A stretch of 64,000 bases of DNA from Delphinapterus leucas (lineage: Eukaryota > Chordata > Mammalia > Artiodactyla > Monodontidae). The stretch covers positions 88,110,964 through 88,174,963 of the forward strand of contig NW_022098076.1 of the NCBI RefSeq assembly GCF_002288925.2, in the 5' to 3' direction. Below, in pieces: positions 58,029 to 64,000 of this stretch. Both the position numbers and the translations under genes were made by a program. Below the pieces are notes generated by a model. The model made no database searches and was not told where the DNA came from. It worked only from the letters and a program-made list of their open reading frames with translations. How positions within the stretch are numbered: position 1 is the first letter of the stretch; each line of letters opens with the position of its first letter.

Positions 58029-60818
58029 GTAAGGAAGGGCCAGTCCTCCATCCTCCGCCTTCACCTGGGAGCACCCATGCCTCCGCGGGCTCGGAGAACC
58101 TTAGGGGAGGTTTGGGGAGGGTGCCCCCCGGCAACACCCAGCACAGGAAGTCCCTGGGCTCCTGAGCTTGGCCTGCTGCCTCCTGCCCAGACTTGCCTGT
58201 GGGCTCAGTTAGAGGAGACATTTCAAGCCCTGCTGCCCTGCTGCCCCCCTGCCCCCCTGCATGGCCTCTGGGGCTCTGCTTCCTGGCAGCAGGCGGGGAG
58301 CCACGCCAGGGCACGTCCCAAGACTCCAGGGCCCGGACCCCACACACCAGACCAGCTCGGGCAAGGGAATGGGGCCTGGTCAGCAACTCATGGTCAGATG
58401 GGAACCCTGGAGGGGAGAGAGAGGTCTCCCGCAGTAGCCTGCACAGGGGCCGGTCCTTAGCCCCCACTGTGGCTTGTGGGTCCCGGGCAGAGAAATCTCC
58501 CTGTCGCAACCGGTTGGGAGAGGGGGAAGTGAGGCCGTGAGGCTGTGTCTGCAGCTAGAGGACAGGCCGGCCACCTGGGAGGCAGACGGTGGGCTTGCTC
58601 CTGGCAGCCAGTCGCAGCTCTCCAAGGCCGTGCTCCAGCCCCTGTGGGGCTGAGCATCTTGGGAAGGAGCCGCCGCCGTGGACTGTCAGGTCAGCGGGAG
58701 CTGTGGGTGCTAATGGGTCCAGCGGTGGGCCGCAGCCCGGCCTGGGAGCAGTGATAGACCGTCGTTCAGGGGCTCGGTCACTGGGCAGATTCAGTCTGTT
58801 TCCCAAGAACCAGATCGTCTCAGCTGGTTGCAACCGACTTGTTTTCTGAGACCTTACAGCTCTGCCAGGAATGGGACCGTCAGGTCCGTCTGGGTCTGGC
58901 GGCCGTTACCCTGCCCCCAGTCACCGATGTCTGTCCCGCACCAAGCACTGTAAAGCACCCGCCATGGAGAGGGGGGCGTGTGTCTCTGGCCACTGGGCTT
59001 GACACCACATACAGGCCCGATGAAGCTGCCGTTCCCTGCCCTCAGCCTCTGGAAGCCATCCACCTCTAAAGGCCAACCCAGCCCCGGAGGTCCAAGGAAA
59101 GGAGCCCTCTCCTGAGTCACCCAGAGCCTGAAAAAGACCCGACTTCTCCTGGCCTTGCCTGCCAGCAACCTCAGAGGCCAGCCTTTGCCTGGGGATCTGA
59201 TGTGAGGGAGTGACCAGGGTGACTGTGGTGCCTGGTTCCCTGTCTGTGTCCCAGTTCTGGGCCCTCAGCCATCCCACGCTGCCCAGAGGTGCCTTCGCCA
59301 CCCAGGAAGGGAGCCGGGGCCCCCTGCCCTCCTCAGCCCAGCTCATCTGGGGAACTGGGCCACTTCTGAGAACAAGGTCCAAACATGGCTCACAGTGGAG
59401 GCTGCTCCCTCCCCCAGTGACTTACCCGAGATGTAACCCAGGGCCCAGCGGGAGCTGGAAGGGAAGCAGAGCTGGGTAGCCGAGCAGGGCACCGCCAGCT
59501 GCGTCCTGGATTCCAAGGCCGTCATGCACAGAGTAACCGGAGCCGGCTGTCCATTTGTGCGAACACACGGGAGGGTGTGAGGGTGAGCAAGCGGCAAGGG
59601 AGGGAGCGAGCGAACACACGAGGGTGTGACTTTGGCCCTGGCAGAGGAACCCGGTCACTTGCTCCCAGGCAGCCGCGGGTCCTGAATCCCCAGCCCTGAG
59701 AACTCGGGGAGCGCAGGGCAAGCGGCTTCAGGGCCCGTGGCCAAGGCTCTCAGCACTGCTGCACCGTGCGGGCCAGGCTGTTTGCTGGGCCCCTAGAGAA
59801 GCTCAGCGTCTCTCCTTGGGCCACAGTCCTAACTCCTGCCCTGCAGGAGGGCCTTTTGAACTCAGAGCTCTGGGTCTCGGTCTCAGGACAGGTTGTCAGG
59901 GGCAAGAAGGGCTGAGACTGGGAGACTGGCCAACCACTGCCTCCCTTGGCTGGTGAGAGGTGGAGTATTGGGGGCACAGAGGTGCTGGGGTGCAGGCGTG
60001 GCCTTCAGCAGGGCAGGGATGAGGACTAGAGGGCAGAAGGTCGGCTAAGACCAAAGACTGGACCAGGGCCAGAGAGGAAGAGCCAGGCGCCCGTTTTGCT
60101 CTGGGTGGAGGGCATCCTGGACCTTCTCTCCTACCTCCCGCTCTGGCCACATGGTGGTGTTGGGCTTTGTGTCCTGGCGAAGTCCTGCAGCCCCCGGTCC
60201 GGCAGGCCCACGGGCTTTCTCTCCTGCTCCCCATTTCAGTGTAGTTCCCCCAGCCCTGTCCTGGGGAGGGGGCCAGCCAGAAACGATCCCTCCTCCTGGT
60301 TCCTGGCAGTAACAGCCCTTAAGACTCAGCAGTGACCGGCTGTGGAGGAGGATGAGTTCCAGCCCCTCCCCCCTGTCCTCTGACTTCAGCACAGGGTCTC
60401 CCCTCCCCTCCCCTCCCCGAGGGCTTTGGTGGCAGGTCCCCCAGGGCTCTGAGGGAGGAGTCCCTTCAGCATCTTAAGGGTTCCCAGCAAGAAACACACA
60501 GCCTCTCCCCCCAGCCCACTCCACTTCCGGTCATTGGCAGAGGGGCTCTGGGCAAGACCTACCCTTGCCTTCAGCAGGAGAGGGGCAAGGGCACCCACGG
60601 CTCCGCCCAGTCTCATGGCAGCCCCAGGGGTCCCCTCACACAGAACAGCTCCTGACATCCTCGGGCCTGCCCGGCTTTGCTCAGCTGCCCGCAGCTTGGC
60701 AGGTGGGTCCACGCCCCCAAGACCGCCCCTCGTGAGGCTCTGAGTCTCCCCGGCTCGTGGAGCACACCCAGCCCGCACCCAGCCTGGCCAGGCTCTGAGG
60801 TCCGCCCCACCTCCCCAG
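58029..60818 (+). other. DIS3L2: DIS3L2 intron, 2.8 kb
   Basis: GTAAGG to CTCCCCAG. It is GC-rich and I recognise no interspersed repeat in it. It contains an imperfect 21-bp direct repeat GCGAACACACGGGAGGGTGT(GA) at 59559-59580 and 59610-59629, and a short (CTCCC)n tract at about 60400-60417. Confidence 0.93.
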
Positions 60819-60966
60819 ATGGCCTTGTACTTCTGCTCGGGGGTGCTGCAGGACCAGGCGCAGTTCCGCCACTACGCCCTCAATGTGCCGCTCTACACGC
60901 ACTTCACCTCGCCCATCCGCCGCTTCGCGGACGTCTTGGTGCATCGCCTCCTGGCCGCCACGCTGG
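60819..60966 (+). CDS. DIS3L2: DIS3L2 coding exon 4 of 8 in window (RNB signature motif)
   Basis: This 148-nt exon starts in phase 0 (ATG GCC TTG TAC) and ends after one base of a Gly codon, at donor GTAAGG. It encodes the RNase II/RNB family signature, read here as [18 protein letters not shown]. The arginines of SPIRR lie in the active-site channel and organise the RNA 3' end; in E. coli RNase II the equivalent position is Arg500 (established knowledge, from memory). The preceding [20 protein letters not shown] also matches DIS3L2. The key motif residues are all present, so the nuclease is expected to be intact. Codon third positions are very GC-rich, like the other exons in this part of the gene. 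Confidence 0.98.
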
Positions 60967-61342
60967 GTAAGGGGTGCAGCACAGGGGGCGGTGCCAGCCT
61001 GTGCCCAGCTAAGGGCTACTCCCCCCACCCAGAGTGGGTGCCCGGCGGCCAGAGGCCACACTGCCATGACTGTGAAGGCCCCAAGGGGTGGGCAGCCCAA
61101 GCAGTAGGGGAGCCTGTGCCAGAACCTCCCCTGTGAGCGTGTGCTAGGGGCTCGAGGGCCCTCACCGTGGCAAGCCCCCCTTTCTCGGCCCTCCCACGCT
61201 GGGCATCAGGGAGGCCTCAGCTCTGCGCAGGGCTCCCAGGCCCCATCTGACCCGGGCCAGGGGCACCATGCTGCCCAGAACCCCGCCAAGGACGGCACAC
61301 ACATAGCACCCGCCAGTGGGCACCCGACCACTCTCTGCCTAG
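60967..61342 (+). other. DIS3L2: DIS3L2 intron, 376 bp
   Basis: GTAAGG to CTCTGCCTAG. It is GC-rich, with no recognised element. The last 200 bases are stop-free in the frame of the next exon, but the intron length breaks the frame. Confidence 0.95.
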
Positions 61343-61473
61343 GCTACGGGGAGCTTCCAGATGTGGAGCCCGATGCCCTGCAGAAGCAGGCTGACCACTG
61401 CAATGACCGCCGCATGGCTTCCAAGCGTGTGCAGGAGCTCAGCACCAGCCTCTTCTTTGCCATCCTGGTCAAG
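61343..61473 (+). CDS. DIS3L2: DIS3L2 coding exon 5 of 8 in window (end of RNB domain)
   Basis: This 131-nt exon's first two bases complete the Gly codon, giving [17 protein letters not shown]. Then follow [16 protein letters not shown] and [12 protein letters not shown]. The [14 protein letters not shown] block is the conserved closing helix of the RNB domain in DIS3-type enzymes, and the LFFAILVK strand leads into the S1 domain. The donor is GTGAGG at 61474. Together with the previous exon it makes 93 whole codons. It is followed by an unusually short, stop-free intron. Confidence 0.98.
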
Positions 61474-61641
61474 GTGAGGCCACCAGCCTGTCATCCCTCC
61501 CCTTCCCTCCACCCCACCTTCCCGCCAGGGCTCCTGCTCACAGGGAGGGCTCCAGGAGTCCGGGGCCTTTGGCAGCTGGGGTGGGCCCTGGGGGGAAACT
61601 GCATCCCCTGGCCGAGCCTTGGCTGGAGCCCTGCCCTGCAG
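61474..61641 (+). other. DIS3L2: Short in-frame, stop-free DIS3L2 intron (168 bp)
   Basis: GTGAGG to GCCCTGCAG, 168 nt, exactly 56 codons. In the frame of the flanking exons it contains no stop codon, so the frame runs continuously from 61343 to the end of the next exon. It is C-rich and would encode a Pro/Gly/Trp-rich insert starting [10 protein letters not shown]. Confidence 0.96.
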
Positions 61642-61746
61642 GAGAGCGGCCCGCTGGAGTCGGAAGCCATGGTGATGGGCGTCCTGAGCCAAGCCTTCGA
61701 CGTGCTGGTGCTGCGCTACGGGGTACAGAAGCGCATCTACTGTAAT
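61642..61746 (+). CDS. DIS3L2: DIS3L2 coding exon 6 of 8 in window (start of S1 domain)
   Basis: This 105-nt, phase 0-0 exon encodes [20 protein letters not shown] then [15 protein letters not shown] (35 residues). The alternating hydrophobic strands ([22 protein letters not shown]) form the first strands of the C-terminal S1 RNA-binding barrel, which in DIS3L2 helps to feed oligo(U) tails into the nuclease. The acceptor is CCCTGCAG and the donor GTGAGT at 61747. It is a symmetric exon: skipping would keep the frame but destroy the S1 fold. Confidence 0.97.
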
Positions 61747-62975
61747 GTGAGTACCGGGGGCTGCCAGGGCCAAGGTTAGGGGTGTTCTGGGCAGGCAGAG
61801 GGAGCACCGAGCCGCGTCCACTTAGCACATTCCCTTCCCACCTGCCTGTCCCTGTTCCCACTGCTGGGTCTCCTCCCTGTTTCCCCAGCATCTGGGGAAA
61901 CAGCCCTTGGTAGACACACGAGCAGTGACACTGCGCCCCTCGCTCAGCTGTGGGTTGTACTGGCACCAAGTTCACCCGATGGGTCCTGCCGAGACAGCCA
62001 GCCGTGCCTGCCTGGGATCAGGGATCCAGGCCGAGGGTCAGGCTTGGGCCTCTTTCCCAAGGACTTGAGCAACCAGAGATCAGGTCCATCCATAACCAGT
62101 ATAGGAAGCAGGGTAGGCAGGCTTTGGGAGATTTTTTAAAGGAACATAGGGGAAGGAAAGACCAAAGAGAATGGTCCGTGGCCACTCTGGAAGCTGTGTC
62201 CCCTGAAAAGCAGGAAGAGGCTAGCCCTTGCCCTGGTCCTGCCCTGGGGGGTGCTTCATTCGAGGTTCTTTCCAAGGGTACTTGGTGCCAGTCTAATGCC
62301 ACCTGAGGGACCTGTTCCAGCTGACCTTGTGGTTAGTGAGTCACCACCTGGCCCCCGACCTTGGCTTTGAATTTCCCAACACCCAGAGGACCTTGGGGAG
62401 TGCAGAACGCGGCACGTAGTGTGGAATAAACATGGTATGAATGAAATGGATTAAAGCAGGAGAGACAGAATGGAGTCAGCAGGAATCAAGCCAGGCTCTC
62501 GTCCTGAAGCTCACTGAACAGCATGGAGTTCAGGTCTAGATCGCCTCTGCTCACAACGCAGCCCTCAGTCTGTGCTAACAGACCCAGGGCCGGTAGGGGC
62601 GGCAGCCCTCCAGCCTCAGGTGCCCGGTCCACCTCGACCCTACAGGCATGGTCCCTGATGGGGCAGGACAGACCCACCACCTGCCCCGAATAACACGTGG
62701 AGCCACCGGTGCCCCCCGGCCCCCGCCCCTCAGTGAAGGTGGCCTCTCAAGGCCGCCCAGAAGCTGGCCAGAGGCAAGAGGCGAGGGTGCGGGCCACCCC
62801 CCGTCAAAGGTCAAGCAGCCACTGTCAGGCAGCAGGGCAGGGAGCTCCCTTGAGGCCAGTCAGAGGTGGGCCAAGGCGAGGGGCTGCTTCCAAGCACTGG
62901 GGGCCTTGCAGGGTCAGAGATTAAGAGGCGGCGCCTAGAGCCCGGGTCCTGAGATGCAGGTGTGTGCACCCCCAG
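61747..62975 (+). other. DIS3L2: DIS3L2 intron, 1.2 kb
   Basis: GTGAGT to CACCCCCAG. It is GC-rich and I see no recognisable repeat family, exon or RNA gene in it. Confidence 0.93.
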
Positions 62976-63077
62976 GCGCTGCCACTGCAGTCATACCATT
63001 TCCAGAAGGTGGGCAAGAAGCCGGAGCTCACGCTTGTCTGGGAGCCTGAGGACGCGGAGCAGGGGCCGGCGCAGCAG
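62976..63077 (+). CDS. DIS3L2: DIS3L2 coding exon 7 of 8 in window (S1 domain)
   Basis: This 102-nt, phase 0-0 exon encodes [20 protein letters not shown] then [14 protein letters not shown] (34 residues). These are S1-domain residues; the LTLVWEP strand is characteristic of DIS3L2. The donor is GTCAGA at 63078, which is usable but weaker than the other donors in the gene. The acidic run EPEDAEQ lies in a loop that varies between mammals. Confidence 0.96.
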
Positions 63078-63694
63078 GTCAGACCCGGGGGTGGGGCAGC
63101 TTTTCCGGAGCGCCACTGGGTTCCCGTCCACCCCACTCTTGGCGAGCCCCCTCCTGCCTCCTGGGCGCACTCCCCGGGCCTCCCCTCCTGGGCTCCCCCT
63201 ACCCCCGGCTCCCGGCTCTACCCAGCAAGGCCAGCAGCGGCTCCCCGTCACCACTCCTTGGGCCTAGCCTCCTGGCAGCACCTTCCTTCCCCAGAATCAC
63301 CCACCCTGGGGAGAGGCAGCGGCCTCTGCCCACCTCCCTAAAGCAGGGCCCCTAACTTCGGGTGTCCTTTTGAGAACCTGATGAACGCTGTAGACCTCCG
63401 ACCCAAGGAAACAGCTTTTTACCTACGACATGCCTCGAAGAGCAGACCCGGACCCCAGTGGTTTCTCTCTGGCGCTGAGCGGCCCCAGCAGGCATTGCCC
63501 ACAGCAGCGCGTGGCTCCTCTGCTTCGCACCGGGACCCCACGGCCTCAGCCCTGAACAAGCTCCGCTTACAGATGAGCCAGTGGAGGCCTAGGGAGGCAG
63601 AGCGAGGGGCCCCGGGGCCCGGCTGGGTGGACAGCCCCCCGGGCCGCCCCCTCACCGGCACCCGCGTCCCCTGCTGGGCTCTGCTCTGCCTCAG
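63078..63694 (+). other. DIS3L2: DIS3L2 last intron, 617 bp
   Basis: GTCAGA to TCTGCCTCAG. It is very GC-rich, with no repeat family recognised. Confidence 0.94.
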
Positions 63695-63847
63695 GTCGTC
63701 AGCATCTTCAGCCTGGTGGAGGTGGTGCTGCGGGCAGAGGCCACGGCCCTCAAGTACAGCGCCATCCTGAAGCGACCCGGCACCGAGGGCCTGCTAGACT
63801 GGCAGGACGAGCAGGGCGGCCAGGACCTCGCGGAGGAACAGGACTGA
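63695..63847 (+). CDS. DIS3L2: DIS3L2 last coding exon and stop (S1 end, acidic tail)
   Basis: The exon starts in phase 0 and encodes [20 protein letters not shown] then YSAILKRPG, the last S1 strands. A 21-residue acidic, Gln-rich tail follows, and the TGA stop is at 63845-63847. The body up to KRPG matches DIS3L2 closely. The tail after KRPG (starting [11 protein letters not shown]) is quite different from the human tail as I remember it, which is also acidic but Glu/Ser-rich; the tail is known to vary among mammals. It contains [13 protein letters not shown] and no recognised motif. The length of the protein up to the stop is close to normal. Confidence 0.95.
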   Translation, partial: VVSIFSLVEVVLRAEATALKYSAILKRPGTEGLLDWQDEQGGQDLAEEQD

Positions 63848-64000
63848 AGCCGCCAGCCGGCCCACCCCTCCCCCACTCCCATTAGGAATAGAAACTTCGG
63901 GCACCAACGGGGATTCTTAATTTGGTTTTTAACAACTCAGGGTTTTGTTTTTATTTTTTCATTGTTTCATTTTTGCAGCTTGGTTTTCAAACTGGAGGGG
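63848..64000 (+). other. DIS3L2: DIS3L2 3' UTR, partial
   Basis: After the stop there is a C-rich stretch and then a T-rich one. I see no AATAAA or ATTAAA signal up to the window edge, so the poly(A) site lies beyond 64000. Confidence 0.85.

Larger units (their letters stand above)
1..64000 (+). other. DIS3L2: DIS3L2 gene, 3' portion (introns, last 8 coding exons, partial 3' UTR)
   Basis: The eight exon segments match DIS3L2 in order, from the middle of the RNB nuclease domain to the stop codon. Concatenated, they give 990 nt (329 codons plus TGA) with no frame break and with canonical GT/AG boundaries throughout. Human DIS3L2 is about 885 residues, so the window would cover roughly residue 554 to the end. 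DIS3L2 is the cytoplasmic, PIN-less DIS3 paralogue that removes uridylated RNAs such as pre-let-7 without the exosome; its loss causes Perlman overgrowth syndrome in people (established knowledge). The two cold-shock-like domains and the catalytic aspartate cluster are encoded upstream of this window. I looked for the preceding exon (ending in a Leu-Asp-Gln-like codon run before a GT donor) in 1-25303 and did not find it. Confidence 0.96.

Noticed and set aside
61141..61779. A 212-codon open frame as an independent gene
   Set aside because: It is two DIS3L2 exons joined by the stop-free 168-bp intron, plus intronic sequence before and after. Splice sites and homology define the real exons.
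63848..64000. Poly(A) signal for DIS3L2
   Set aside because: The T-rich sequence near the edge has no AATAAA or ATTAAA, so no terminator or cleavage site is called.

Overview
This is a eukaryotic genomic window, almost certainly from a cetacean (whale or dolphin). It carries many tRNA-derived CHR-type SINEs, whose heads contain GGTTCGA B-box motifs and TGGTCCAGTGG A-box-like motifs. One copy at 546-787 has the subtype body I associate with toothed and baleen whales. It also has artiodactyl/cetacean-type L1 3' ends and older MIR, L2 and L1M fossils. There is no bacterial, viral or mobile gene cassette, and no CRISPR array.

The only protein-coding gene I can support is the 3' part of DIS3L2 on the + strand. 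DIS3L2 is a cytoplasmic 3'-5' exoribonuclease of the RNase II/RNB family that degrades oligouridylated RNAs. Eight coding exons lie at 25304-25383, 57093-57276, 57942-58028, 60819-60966, 61343-61473, 61642-61746, 62976-63077 and 63695-63847 (stop included). They join without a frame break into 329 codons, covering roughly the C-terminal 37% of the protein (second half of the RNB domain, the S1 domain and an acidic tail). All have AG acceptors and GT donors. The 5' exons lie upstream of the window, and the 3' UTR runs off its right edge.

Layout: 1-25303 is the end of an upstream intron, rich in SINEs, L1 and L2. The 31.7-kb intron 25384-57092 starts repeat-rich and moderately AT-rich. After the large L1M block ending near 37.7 kb it becomes GC-rich and poor in recent repeats. 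From 57 kb on, the last seven exons are packed into under 7 kb of GC-rich DNA.

I found no previously undescribed biological system. The observations most worth checking are: a 168-bp intron (61474-61641) that is a multiple of three and stop-free, so its retention would insert 56 residues between the RNB and S1 domains; a 5'-inverted (twin-primed) L1 with a perfect 12-bp target duplication (23551-23982); a SINE nested in the tail of another SINE, with both target duplications readable (3567-4166); two same-orientation CTCF-like motifs about 1 kb apart (53482 and 54545); a 27-bp minisatellite (43043-43134); a 21-C homopolymer (27605-27625); and two candidate conserved noncoding segments. Repeat family names come from memory of consensus sequences, not from a database search.
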